Positions 20,858 through 31,953 of a stretch of 64,000 nucleotides of DNA are shown here, one piece after another. The translations under genes and the position numbers were made by a program. The notes beneath the pieces are model-generated. The model saw nothing but the letters and a program-made list of their open reading frames with translations. It had not been told where the DNA came from and searched no databases. Source of the DNA: Amyelois transitella (Eukaryota; Arthropoda; Insecta; Lepidoptera; Pyralidae); NCBI RefSeq assembly GCF_032362555.1, contig NC_083536.1, positions 7,254,001-7,318,000 on the forward strand, written 5' to 3'. How positions within the stretch are numbered: the first letter of the stretch is position 1; each line of letters begins with the position of its first letter.

Positions 20858-23800
20858 ATGGCACTACAAGTGACAAATGTGAAGAAACGAAAACTAAATG
20901 AAACGTGTTTGTTTTGTGATAAAACGGGTGATTTGGTAGAGAAACCAAAACCACAGTCATTTGCAACTATCCAAAAAGCAGCAGATCGAAGAAAAGATGA
21001 CATTAATGAAAAAATACAAAATAATACAGACTTTAGTGAATACAGATGTACTTGGCATCGAAATTGTATGGCGAGTTACATTAGTGAAGAAAAAATAAGG
21101 CGCCGGGAATCGTGGTTGTATAAGCAAGAGAATGCTTCTACTCCCACCTCCTCTGCAGAAGCTAGTGTTTCTGAAACTGAACATGTTCGTCAATCATCTC
21201 GAGCAGTCAATAAATATAAATAAGATCAGCAATGTTTAATTTGCGGTAAGCAAACAAGAAATAAGAACAAAACGCTTTTATTGTGTTCTGAAATTTCGGC
21301 AGCAGAGCAAATTTTAAACACAGCTCGTAATAAACAAGACGATGTTTATACAAAAATTTGCACATGCGAAGAACCAGCTGATTTATTTGCTATGGAAGTA
21401 AAGTATCATAAGCATTGTTATCGTGATTATCTTCGACTACCTAGAAACTCTATAAATCCAGCAGGTAGACCTTCAAATAAAATACCGCATGACCTCCTTT
21501 TAGAAGCATTTGAAAAACTGATTGATGAAATTAAACATCAATTTCAAAGTCATTCTTTCGAAGTGTCTCAGTTGGCTAAACGACTAGCTGAACTCACAGA
21601 AATTGAAGATGCAGTCGTAGAAAATCGCGATATGAAATCACTGCTAATCGATAAGTATGGTCAAAATATTTTATTTTCATATCCAAGTGATAGATCAAGT
21701 GATGAAGTGATTGAACATATTCGCACAATAAATTCTACTTACTACACTGTTCAAGTAGCAAAACAACTTCGTAAAGAAATATTAAACACCGAAGTACTAC
21801 CCAATGGGTATGTACATGATGAAATTTTAATTGAAGAGTTTTTAAAAGAAGGTCAATTACCGGCTACTTGGAAAAATTTTATACAAGCATTGCTCAGTGC
21901 TAAAAATCAGAAATTAAGTGAGAATTATAATAGACGAGGGTTGTCTGTATTTTATGATATACATATATTTCACGATTACTGACAAACAGACTCCAAAGCA
22001 TATAGCTTTAGCTCAATCTATTCATCATTTGACACGATCGAAACATTTAATCATGATGTTAAATAAACTTGGGCATTGCATAAATTATAAAGCATTGAAA
22101 AACCTTGATATTGAAGTAACGACGTCAATTGTATGTGAAGATATTGACAAAAAATTGCTTATTCCTAAAAATATCGTTCGAGATTCATCGTTATTTCTCC
22201 ATGGAGCTATAGATAACAATGATTTCAATGAAGAAACATTAAGCGGAAAAGATTCGACCCATGTGACAGCAATGGTGATTTATCAAGAAAAAAAGCCTAC
22301 TGAAAATGAAGTAAATTTAATCAAAGTGAAATCTACAGCAAAGCAGAACGATTTTGATTTCAAACTTTTAAACTGTCAAGAAATTCTTCATTTTCAAGAA
22401 AGTATGCAGCCTTTACCGGATTATAAAGACAGTAGCTATTTATTAAAAAATAGTCAAAACGATGTTCAGTTTGATAATTTGCTTTGGGTTTTGTGTAGAC
22501 TGCAATATAGTCAAATAGTAAATAATTTCTGCCGACCATGTACAAACTCAATACCAGGATGGACTCCATTTCAACAAATACTATCGTCTGAAACCTCACC
22601 AGTTTCTACTGTTGGATTTAGTCCGATCATACCTCAGCCACCGACTTCTAAAGACGTAGTTTATACTGCAATGAAAAATTATGTCAACGTAAGTCTTGCA
22701 CTCGGTAAAAAATTTGCAGTACTTTCATGCGATATGGCGATATATCTTATTGCAAAAAATATTCAACAAACAAATGAAGAATTTGAGAATTTGATATTGA
22801 GAATTGGATCGTTTCATTTACAAAAAAATTTTTTGCGATGCTTGGGCCAATATCTAGAAGGTAGTGGACTCGATAACATTCTTATTGAAGCCGATATTTA
22901 TGGTGTAAATACTTTGTCGTCAATCCTCAACGGTACTCAGTACAACAGAGGTATTAGAGCACACAAACTTTTGTGACCTAGACGAACGTATCTTGATCAA
23001 ATTAAGGACGTCCTGGTAAAGGGTCAGGTCAAAAGTACCCGAAACCGCCGAGCTTGTATGAAGAGAGTTATGAATGTGGACGAAGCGAAAGAAGTATGCA
23101 GAGATCGTGGCAAGTGGAAAGAGGTAGTCTCTGCCTACCCCTCCGGGAAAGAGGCGTGATTGTATGTATGTATGTATGTATGTAAACTTTTGTATGAGGC
23201 TTTAAGAAGCATTCAAATTGTCGAATTTATAGAAAGCATGAATTAATCTCAAGATTATTTACAACAATTAAATACTTGTCTTCAAGAAATGAGAGAGAAT
23301 AGAGTTGATAAAGATCATGCAGGTCTATTCGAAAAATATAATCTATACAAAAGAATAACTTCAGATTTTTTGATGAATTTTTTCAATTTTTTACGCACCG
23401 TGAGCAGTGAAAACGAAATTTTTAAATATTTCAATAATTATTGTGAAATGGTAGAAATTTTGTTAAGTTCAGTTATGGCTGATAGGAATGCTAATTATGA
23501 ATTGCATTTGTTAACTACTAGACACATGTTACCTTATTTTTTTCTCTATGAATCACACGAATTACATTCGCGGAGTCACTCTTTATTTACAAGATATGAT
23601 AAAACTACCTCCAGAAGTTGTACACGATATGAAGAGAGGAATGCTATCCGTCAAACGAACGGAAGGTAAATTTAATGCAGTAAGTCCCGACTTAGCATTA
23701 GAACAGTCCCAGAATCGATCTTCAGCGGTGACTGGAGGTTTGATCGGTATAACAAAAAATGAAAATGCGATGCAGAGATGGATACTCCTGTATCCATTTA

Positions 23801-24736
23801 AGAACAGCATACACGAGACTCTTTCTTCATATCTCGGAATCCAAGCAGACTCTACAAGTGACATTAATTATCATAATGAACGGACGCAATCTAGAATCAA
23901 TAAAGACGAAAAAGATATACAAAATATCGTCAAGTATCTCAATGTTTGCAATGCCTTTAGTGACAACGAAAATTGTGCGCTTCGAAATATTTACACCGGT
24001 CAACTCGCTGATGAATCTACTTCCCAATGTTTGCTAAATATTGTAAAAAATGGAGAGACTGCGTTAAGTACGTATGAAAATGAGCGGTTTGTACTGAAAA
24101 GTAAAAAATTATCCGATCCTATTAAAAAATGTAAATTTGACAACTTTGTAACTATATCTAAAAAAGAAAGTAAAACTACTCCTAATAAAAAGTTACAAGA
24201 TGCTACAGATGTGAGTCTTTTCCAAAAAACATTCTTGTTAGCTAATCAACGTGGATATGACACAAAAATTTTAGCATCTCATGAAATTTTAGATTATTGC
24301 AAGTATCTTTTTGACTCAGAAGGATTTTATAGGAAGAATCCAAAATCGGAACTCGCTCTGGAAATTGAAAATAATTTTAAGTGCGGTGCAAACACACGGA
24401 GTGAGGTTTTTAAATTAGAAAATTCTAAAATTTTTATTGTTGACGGTATGGCACTTGTTCACCGAATCCAATTGAAAAATTTCAACACCTTTGGTGATTT
24501 TGTTGAGGCATTCTTCAAAAGAATCCACGATCTATTCTTGCAAACAAGTGTAAAACGAGTAGACGTAGTATTTGACAGATATGATGATATTTCGATAAAA
24601 TATTTGGAGTCAACTGTACGAAGTAAAAATAAAAAAATCAAAAATTTCATAATTTCAAATGATCATACTAAAATTCCGAGTAATTGTAACGATTTCTTTT
24701 CAAGCACTGAAAATAAATTACAGCTTGTTAAATTTC
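20858..24736 (+). pseudogene. Large uncharacterised Cys/His repeat-associated protein, broken
   Basis: Five open segments read as one protein of about 1200 residues. The start is MALQVTNVKKRK. Two similar N-terminal modules pair a Cys pair with an H-C-Y group (CLFCDK with WHRNCMASY; CLICGK with YHKHCYRDY). The middle contains NRRGLSV, TPKHIALAQSIHH, a conserved GSFHLQKNFLRCLG stretch and RAHKLLYEAL. A later block reads FNAVSPDLALEQSQNR then GGLIGITKNE. The end is FIVDGMALVHRIQ then RVDVVFDRYDDISIK. I recognise this as an uncharacterised family widespread in animal genomes and repeat-like in distribution; no activity is known to me. Damage: an in-frame stop at 21221-21223, a frameshift near 21965, a 209-bp RTE insertion at 22975, a stop near 23244, and a frameshift near 23560. 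The C-terminus is cut at about 24736 by unrelated repeat sequence. Confidence 0.7.
22975..23183 (+). mobile_element. 5'-truncated RTE-1 fragment
   Basis: These 209 bp are essentially identical to the last part of RTE-1 (PRRTYLDQI coding through the ATGT tail, compare 12903-13108). They are flanked by AAACTTTTGT at 22965-22974 and 23184-23193, a perfect 10-bp target duplication. Removing it restores RAHKLLYEAL in the host protein. The near-identity to RTE-1 implies recent insertion. Confidence 0.95.
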
Positions 24737-24737
24737 C

Positions 24738-25215
24738 CTGCACTGCTGCTCCTAGATATCTATATATATAAAACTCTTCCGTTACTGAGTGACTGACTGA
24801 CAGACAACGCACAGTCGAAACTACTGGTCGTAGACAGCTGAAATTTGGAATGTAGGTTCCTTGGGATATGTAGGGGAGCACTAAGAAAGGATTTTTGGAA
24901 ATTCAACCCCCAAGGGGGGGAAAAGGGGTAAAAACGTTTCTATGAAAAATCTTATTCCTTGGGTTTATAAACTTGAAACTTGGCATGAACACGTACATAG
25001 GCAAGTAAATATGTTTGACATTATAAGTTTTTTCAAACTACCCTCCAATCGTGATTTAGGGGGTGCGATTGGGTGACTGATTTATTAACGCACAGCCGAA
25101 ACCGCTCGGTATAGGAGTCTGAGATTTTGAACAGAGGTTTCTTTAGTAACATAAGTGAGCACTAAGAAGGGATTTTTGAAATGTCAACCCCCAAGGGGGG
25201 GGGGGGGGGAAACGG
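24738..25215. repeat. Two diverged copies of a dispersed repeat
   Basis: The sequence starts at a TATATATATAAAAC stretch. Two similar blocks (about 24787-24918 and 25073-25203) share GACTGA, AACGCACAG-CGAAAC, GAGCACTAAGAAGGATTTTTG and TCAACCCCCAAGGGGGG, spaced about 285 bp apart. The final G run at 25195-25209 is 15 long. No protein is encoded. It truncates the large pseudogene on its left. The class is unknown to me; a non-autonomous rolling-circle or SINE-like element is possible. Confidence 0.45.
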
Positions 25216-25391
25216 GATAAACTGAGCCGGGGCTGCGGGAAAGTTCTAACGAGATGCCGTGGCCCCGGAACGCAAAGGGCAACTGAAGGAACGAGGTGGG
25301 TTTTAGTCAGTAAAAGTCTGACACTCCCTTCCGTTCCACCCAGAGCGGGAGAGGTCACTTGATGATTTCCCATCCTTAAAAAAAAAGACTT
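25216..25391 (+). mobile_element. SINE of lepidopteran type
   Basis: The sequence contains GTGGGTTTTAGTCAGTAAAA, GTCTGACACTCCCT, AGAGCGGGAGAGGTCA and TTGATGATTTCCC, and ends in TTAAAAAAAAA. I recognise this as a very common short retroposon of moth genomes (from memory, not searched). The boundaries are approximate because no clear target duplication is visible. Confidence 0.6.
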
Positions 25392-25915
25392 TGTATGACA
25401 ACTTTCAGTCGTCTCTTTAACATACATAATAACATACATAATTATGTACATACATGCATAACATTAATAACATCACGCCTTTTAATCCCTATTTTGTGTT
25501 AACACTACCCATACAAACAGCTACGAAATTTGTCCGCATCCATTTTCACCTAAATTCTTAACGTTAATGAGATTTACTTTTTATTATCAGGTCAACCTAA
25601 TAGCCTCACATGTACGTATAACTTCGTAAGAATTTTCTTTCAACTCCTAACCGTTGAGGAGTTGTACCTTCCATCATCAGCTCATTCACATGGGATGATG
25701 ACTATCAGACGCAAATACTTAAACAGATCTATGAAATTGTCAAAAACGTAATTGCCTGTAAATTTGAGGTTTGCCCTTGATTTCCCTGGAATACCATCAT
25801 CAGATCCTGACTAGGTAACAACGGGACCAACTTGAAAGTATACTCTACCGAACAAAAAAAGAATCACGTAAATCGGTCCATAAATCTCGGCGTAATCGGT
25901 ATGCATAAATAAAAC
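25392..25915. other. Noncoding repeat-derived flank of the array
   Basis: No ORF of note. The stretch near 25425-25485 (ACATACATAA, CATCACGCCTTTTAATCCC) resembles a degenerate reverse-strand RTE 3' end. Text around 25640-25900 (GTTGAGGAGTTGTACC, ACCATCATCAGATCCTG) looks like another dispersed repeat. The tandem array starts abruptly at 25916. Confidence 0.4.
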
Positions 25916-26007
25916 GGCAATGAAAAAGTTTAAAAAAAAATTGCCGCCCAGATCGTGAATACAGTTGTATTTGCGCTCGAGGAGTCCAAAAGAGGAGGTC
26001 CAGCGCC

Positions 26008-26050
26008 TTTATATAGGGTCCTCAGGCGGTGAAGAGGGAGACAGGTAAGT
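26008..26050 (+). promoter_or_regulatory. TATA-like box and splice donor in half A (unit 1 as type example)
   Basis: TTTATATAG (26008-26016) is followed 29 bases later by CAG then GTAAGT (26045-26050), a consensus donor. The same arrangement is in the half A opening each of the 12 full units. Half B lacks the roughly 58-bp segment with the TATA box and has GTAAAT instead of GTAAGT. This could be a Pol II promoter with a tiny first exon. No strong acceptor is visible downstream, so splicing is doubtful. Confidence 0.35.
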
Positions 26051-26344
26051 CTTCAGAGGCACGACTTCCCAAGTTCAAAATAAAGCAATAGCTGCTCAAG
26101 TTCAGTATTAAACAATAACTACTCAGTTATTTTAAGTAACTAATAAGTTCAGTCCAAAAAGTAAAAAACTATTCAAGTTTCCAACAAAGCAACAACTATC
26201 AAAGTTTAAAACAAAACGAGGTTTTTCAAAAACTAACAGCTAATATTACGAGGTAGTCTTAGCCAATCCTAAAATTAACGGAATATTGCGGTTCACTCAC
26301 CGCTAATATATGTTTTTTCGTAATTTTATCTTTTTAATTTTAAA

Positions 26345-26530
26345 ATGAAATATTATATTATTATTTATAAAGTGGCAACGACGTCAAGGACGACTGAATT
26401 TGAAAAAGTGACAATAATAAAACTCAAAAATTTTAAAGCAATAATAAGAACTGCCCAAACAAATGCAGAGATTTTAAACAAGAGGTTGTGCACGTGGTAC
26501 CCGTGCAGTACAATCCACAAGATGGATTGA
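26345..26530 (+). CDS. 61-codon ORF in half A (unit 1 as type example)
   Basis: Begins MKYYIIIYKVATTSRTTEF and ends CTWYPCSTIHKMD. Full-length copies start at 26345, 27927, 29796, 31380, 35374, 37671, 39964, 43575, 48569, 53094, 53806, 55394 and 56973. In the first half A of units 6-9 an 11-bp duplication shifts the frame near the start. Identity across copies equals that of the surrounding noncoding bases, so conservation is not evidence of coding. The last residues correspond to the reading frame leading into the 32-codon ORF of half B, so this may be a relic of a longer gene. Confidence 0.25.
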   Translation: MKYYIIIYKVATTSRTTEFEKVTIIKLKNFKAIIRTAQTNAEILNKRLCTWYPCSTIHKMD

Positions 26531-27331
26531 ACTCAACTGAACAAAGTGTACGAATTTAGCATATACATACTTTGCAAACGATAAATGGAAAAGGCTGAAT
26601 TGCAAATACGTTCACGCTTTCACGTTCCAATTAAAGGTTCCTTTGGGAAGTATATGTTAATTTCTGCAGAATCTTAACTCTCAGAAAGCGTTGACAACAT
26701 ATTAAAAAAAAAAAAAAAAACAAAAATAGTTTTTGCCACCCAGATAGTGAAAACAACTGTATTTGCGCTCGAAGAGACCGGTAAATCCGCAGCGGCACGA
26801 CTTCCCAAATTCAAAATGAAGCAATAACTGCCCAAGTTTAGAATAAAACGATAACTACTCAAGTTCAGTCCAAGAAGAAAAAAACTATTCAAGTTTCCAA
26901 GAAAGCAACAACTATCAAAGTTTAAAACAAAACGAGGTTTTTCAATAACCAACAGCTTATATTACAAGGTAGCCTTACTCAATCCTATAATTAACGGATT
27001 ATTGCGGTTCATCGTCGGCTTATTTACATGTTTTTACATAATTTGAACACTAAATTCTACCCTTTAAATTTTAAAATAAAATTTCATTATTTTAATAATA
27101 CGGCGGCAACCCTAAGAGCTGAGGTAAAAGGGAGAAAAACACTGGCGGCCAAAAGAACTTAGCTGTGGCGGCAAACTCATTCTGAATGACGTCAAGGACG
27201 ACTGAATTTGAAAAAGTGACAATAATAAAAGTGTCAAGAACAGAAAAGCAATAATAAGAACTGCCCAAACAAATGCAGAGATTTTAAACAAGAGGTAGTG
27301 CACGTGGCACCCGTGCAGTACAATCTGCAAA

Positions 27332-27430
27332 ATGGATCCAACTCAACTGAACAAAGTGTACGAATTTAGCACATATTTTGCAAACGATAAATGGAAAAGG
27401 ATGAATGGCAAATACGTACACGCATTCTAA
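27332..27430 (+). CDS. 32-codon ORF in half B (unit 1 as type example)
   Basis: Begins MDPTQLNKVYEF and ends RYVHAF or KYVHAF. AATAAA follows 9 bases after the stop (27440-27445). Intact copies are at 27332, 30785, 34778, 36354, 38656, 44567, 52499, 54799 and 56378. The frame is broken by a stop at 40954 and by insertions at 28905 and 57954. Changes between copies (Arg/Lys, Trp/Cys, nonsense) are nonsynonymous, which argues against strong selection on the peptide. In half A the same region reads MD then stop. I recognise no homologue. Confidence 0.25.
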   Translation: MDPTQLNKVYEFSTYFANDKWKRMNGKYVHAF

Positions 27431-27497
27431 GTAGTTCTAAATAAAGGTTATTTTCGAAAGTTTATGTTAATATCAGCGGAATCTTAACTCGACAGAA

Positions 27498-29366
27498 GGC
27501 AATGAAAAAGTTTAAAAAAAAATTGCCGCCCAGATCGTGAAAGCAACTGTATTTGCGCTCGAGGAGTCCAAAAGAGGAGGTCCAGCGCCTTTATATAGGG
27601 TCCTCAGGCGGTGAAGAGGGAGACAGGTAAGTCTTCAGAGGCACGACTTCCCAAGTTCAAAATAAAGCAATAGCTGCTCAAGTTCAGTATTAAACAATAA
27701 CTACTCAGTTATTTTAAGTAACTAATAAGTTCAGTCCAAAAAGTAAAAAACTATTCAAGTTTCCAACAAAGCAACAACTATCAAAGTTTAAAACAAAACG
27801 AGGTTTTTCAAAAACTAACAGCTAATATTACGAGGTAGTCTTAGCCAATCCTAAAATTAACGGAATATTGCGGTTCACTCACCGCTAATATATGTTTTTT
27901 CATAATTTTATCTTTTTAATTTTAAAATGAAATATTATATTATTATTTATAAAGTGGCAACGACGTCAAGGACGACTGAATTTGAAAAAGTGACAATAAT
28001 AAAACTCAAAAATTTTAAAGCAATAATAAGAACTGCCCAAACAAATGCAGAGATTTTAAACAAGAGGTTGTGCACGTGGTACCCGTGCAGTACAATCCAC
28101 AAGATGGATTGAACTCAACTGAACAAAGTGTACGAATTTAGCATATACATACTTTGCAAACGATAAATGGAAAAGGCTGAATTGCAAATACGTTCACGCT
28201 TTCACGTTCCAATTAAAGGTACCTTTGGGAAGTATATGTTAATTTCTGCAGAATCTTAACTCTCAGAAAGCGTAGACAACATATAAAAAAAAAAACAAAA
28301 ATAGTTTTTGCCACCCAGATAGTGAAAACAACTGTATTTGCGCTCGAAGAGACCGGTAAATCCGCAGCGGCACGACTTCCCAAATTCAAAATGAAGCAAT
28401 AACTGCCCAAGTTCAGAATAAAACGATAACTACTCAAGTTCAGTCCAAGAAGAAAAAAACTATTCAAGTTTCCAAGAAAGCAACAACTATCAAAGTTTAA
28501 AACAAAACGAGGTTTTTCAATAACCAACAGCTTATATTACAAGGTAGCCTTACTCAATCCTATAATTAACGGATTATTGCGGTTCATCGTCGGCTTATTT
28601 ACATGTTTTTACATAATTTAAACACTAATCTACCCTTTAAATTTTAAAATAAAATTTCATTATTTTAATAATACGGCGGCAACCCTAAGAGCTGAGGTAA
28701 AAGGGAGAAAAACACTGGCGGCCAAAAGAACTTAGCTGTGGCGGCAAACTCATTCTGAATGACGTCAAGGACGACTGAATTTGAAAAAGTGACAATAATA
28801 AAAGTGTCAAGAACAGAAAAGCAATAATAAGAACTGCCCAAACAAATGCAGAGATTTTAAACAAGAGGTAGTGCACGTGGCACCCGTGCAGTACAATCTG
28901 CAAGATGGATCCAACTCAACTGAACAAAGTGTACGAATTTAGCACATATTTTGCAAACGATAAATGGAAAGAAAACTTTTTTGTAAAGGTGCCGTGTGGT
29001 TCCCGGCACTATTACAAAAAAGAATAGGACCACTCCATCTCTTTCCCATGGATGTCGTAAAAGGCGACTAAGGGATAGGCTTATAAACTTAGGATTCCTC
29101 TTTTGGGCGATGGGCTGGCAACCTGTCACTATTTGAATCTCGGTTCTATCGTTGGGCCAAATAGCTGAACGTGGCCATTCAGTCTTTTCAAGACTGTTGG
29201 CTCTGTCTACCCCGCAAGGGATATAGACGTGATCATATGTATGTATGTATGTATGATAAATGGAAAAGGATGAATGGCAGATACGTACACGCATTCTAAG
29301 TAGTTCTAAATAAAGGTTATTTTCGAAAGTATATGTTAATATCAGCGGAATCTTAACTCGACAGAA
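27498..29366 (+). repeat. Array unit 2 (dimer) with SINE
   Basis: A is 27498-28272 and B is 28273-29366. A 284-bp SINE sits at 28971-29254 in half B, inside the 32-codon ORF that begins at 28905. Without it the unit is about 1.57 kb. Confidence 0.93.
28971..29254 (+). mobile_element. SINE-like non-autonomous partner of RTE-1
   Basis: 284 bp flanked by GATAAATGGAAA (28959-28970 and 29255-29266), a 12-bp target duplication. Its first about 130 bp (GAAAACTTTTTTGTAAAGG, CCGTGTGGTTCCCGGCAC, CCCATGGATGTCGTAAAAGG) equal the 5' leader of the RTE copy at 58020. Its 3' end (CTGTCTACCCCGCAAGGGAT, CGTGATCATATGTATG) resembles the RTE-1 end. The middle differs and has no ORF, so it presumably borrows the RTE machinery. 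It is common in lepidopteran genomes (from memory). Confidence 0.85.
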
Positions 29367-30950
29367 GGCAATGAAAAAGTTTTAAAAAAAATTGCCGCCC
29401 AGATCGTGAAAGCAACTGTATTTGCGCTCGAGGAGTCCAAAAGAGGAGGTCCAGCGCCTTTATATAGGGTCCTCAGGCGGTGAAGAGGGAGACAGGTAAG
29501 TCTTCAGAGGCACGACTTCCCAAGTTCAAAATAAAGCAATAGCTGCTCAAGTTCAGTATTAAACAATAACTACTCAGTTATTTTAAGTAACTAATAAGTT
29601 CAGTCCAAAAAGTAAAAAACTATTCAAGTTTCCAACAAAGCAACAACTATCAAAGTTTAAAACAAAACGAGGTTTTTCAAAAACTAACAGCTAATATTAC
29701 GAGGTAGTCTTAGCCAATCCTAAAATTAACGGAATATTGCGGTTCACTCACCGCTAATATATGTTTTTTCATAATTTTATCTTTTTAATTTTAAAATGAA
29801 ATATTATATTATTATTTATAAAGTGGCAACGACGTCAAGGACGACTGAATTTGAAAAAGTGACAATAATAAAACTCAAAAATTTTAAAGCAATAATAAGA
29901 ACTGCCCAAACAAATGCAGAGATTTTAAACAAGAGGTTGTGCACGTGGTACCCGTGCAGTACAATCCACAAGATGGATTGAACTCAACTGAACAAAGTGT
30001 ACGAATTTAGCATATACATACTTTGCAAACGATAAATGGAAAAGGCTGAATTGCAAATACGTTCACGCTTTCACGTTCCAATTAAAGGTTCCTTTGGGAA
30101 GTATATGTTAATTTCTGCAGAATCTTAACTCTCAGAAAGCGTTGACAACATATCAAAAAAAAAAAAAAAAAAAAAAAAATAGTTTTTGCCACCCAGATAG
30201 TGAAAACAACTGTATTTGCGCTCGAAGAGACCGGTAAATCCGCAGCGGCACGACTTCCCAAATTCAAAATGAAGCAATAACTGCCCAAGTTCAGAATAAA
30301 ACGATAACTACTCAAGTTCAGTCCAAGAAGAAAAAAACTATTCAAGTTTCCAAGAAAGCAACAACTATCAAAGTTTAAAACAAAACGAGGTTTTTCAATA
30401 ACCAACAGCTTATATTACAAGGTAGCCTTGCTCAATCCTATAATTAACGGATTATTGCGGTTCATCGTCGGCTTATTTACATGTTTTTACATAATTTGAA
30501 CACTAAATTCTACCCTTTAAATTTTAAAATAAAATTTCATTATTTTAATAATACGGCGGCAACCCTAAGAGCTGAGGTAAAAGGGAGAAAAACACTGGCG
30601 GCCAAAAGAACTTAGCTGTGGCGGCAAACTCATTCTGAATGACGTCAAGGACGACTGAATTTGAAAAAGTGACAATAATAAAAGTGTCAAGAACAGAAAA
30701 GCAATAATAAGAACTGCCCAAACAAATGCAGAGATTTTAAACAAGAGGTAGTGCACGTGGCACCCGTGCAGTACAATCTGCAAAATGGATCCAACTCAAC
30801 TGAACAAAGTGTACGAATTTAGCACATATTTTGCAAACGATAAATGGAAAAGGATGAATGGCAAATACGTACACGCATTCTAAGTAGTTCTAAATAAAGG
30901 TTATTTTCGAAAGTATATGTTAATATCAGCGGAATCTTAACTCGACAGAA
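29367..30950 (+). repeat. Array unit 3 (dimer)
   Basis: 1584 bp, no insertion: A 29367-30141, B 30142-30950. The A-run at the A/B junction (about 30155-30179) is longer than in units 2 and 4. The 32-codon ORF is intact at 30785-30883. Confidence 0.93.
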
Positions 30951-31953
30951 GGCAATGAAAAAGTTTAAAAAAAAATTGCCGCCCAGATCGTGAAAGCAAC
31001 TGTATTTGCGCTCGAGGAGTCCAAAAGAGGAGGTCCAGCGCCTTTATATAGGGTCCTCAGGCGGTGAAGAGGGAGACAGGTAAGTCTTCAGAGGCACGAC
31101 TTCCCAAGTTCAAAATAAAGCAATAGCTGCTCAAGTTCAGTATTAAACAATAACTACTCAGTTATTTTAAGTAACTAATAAGTTCAGTCCAAAAAGTAAA
31201 AAACTATTCAAGTTTCCAACAAAGCAACAACTATCAAAGTTTAAAACAAAACGAGGTTTTTCAAAAACTAACAGCTAATATTACGAGGTAGTCTTAGCCA
31301 ATCCTAAAATTAACGGAATATTGCGGTTCACTCACCGCTAATATATGTTTTTTCATAATTTTATCTTTTTAATTTTAAAATGAAATATTATATTATTATT
31401 TATAAAGTGGCAACGACGTCAAGGACGACTGAATTTGAAAAAGTGACAATAATAAAACTCAAAAATTTTAAAGCAATAATAAGAACTGCCCAAACAAATG
31501 CAGAGATTTTAAACAAGAGGTTGTGCACGTGGTACCCGTGCAGTACAATCCACGAGATGGATTGAACTCAACTGAACAAAGTGTACGAATTTAGCATATA
31601 CATACTTTGCAAACGATAAATGGAAAAGGCTGAATTGCAAATACGTTCACGCTTTCACGTTCCAATTAAAGGTACCTTTGGGAAGTATATGTTAATTTCT
31701 GCAGAATCTTAACTCTCAGAAAGCGTTGACAACATATAAAAAAAAAAACAAAAATAGTTTTTGCCACCCAGATAGTGAAAACAACTGTATTTGCGCTCGA
31801 AGAGACCGGTAAATCCGCAGCGGCACGACTTCCCAAATTCAAAATGAAGCAATAACTGCCCAAGTTCAGAATAAAACGATAACTACTCAAGTTCAGTCCA
31901 AGAAGAAAAAAACTATTCAAGTTTCCAAGAAAGCAACAACTATCAAAGTTTAA

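Larger units (their letters stand above)
25916..27497 (+). repeat. Array unit 1 (dimer)
   Basis: 1582 bp, uninterrupted: A 25916-26690, B 26691-27497. Half B holds an intact 32-codon ORF (27332-27430). The first half A differs from the consensus at GTGAATACAGTTG, as expected at an array edge that escapes homogenisation. Confidence 0.93.

Noticed and set aside
26674..27330. Reverse-strand ORFs conserved in all array units (starting MVIEKPRFVLNF and MQIVLHGCHVHY)
   Set aside because: Their conservation equals that of the surrounding DNA, they are Leu/Phe/Ser-rich translations of A-rich minisatellite, and their ends vary with the length of the poly-A run. There is no independent coding evidence.
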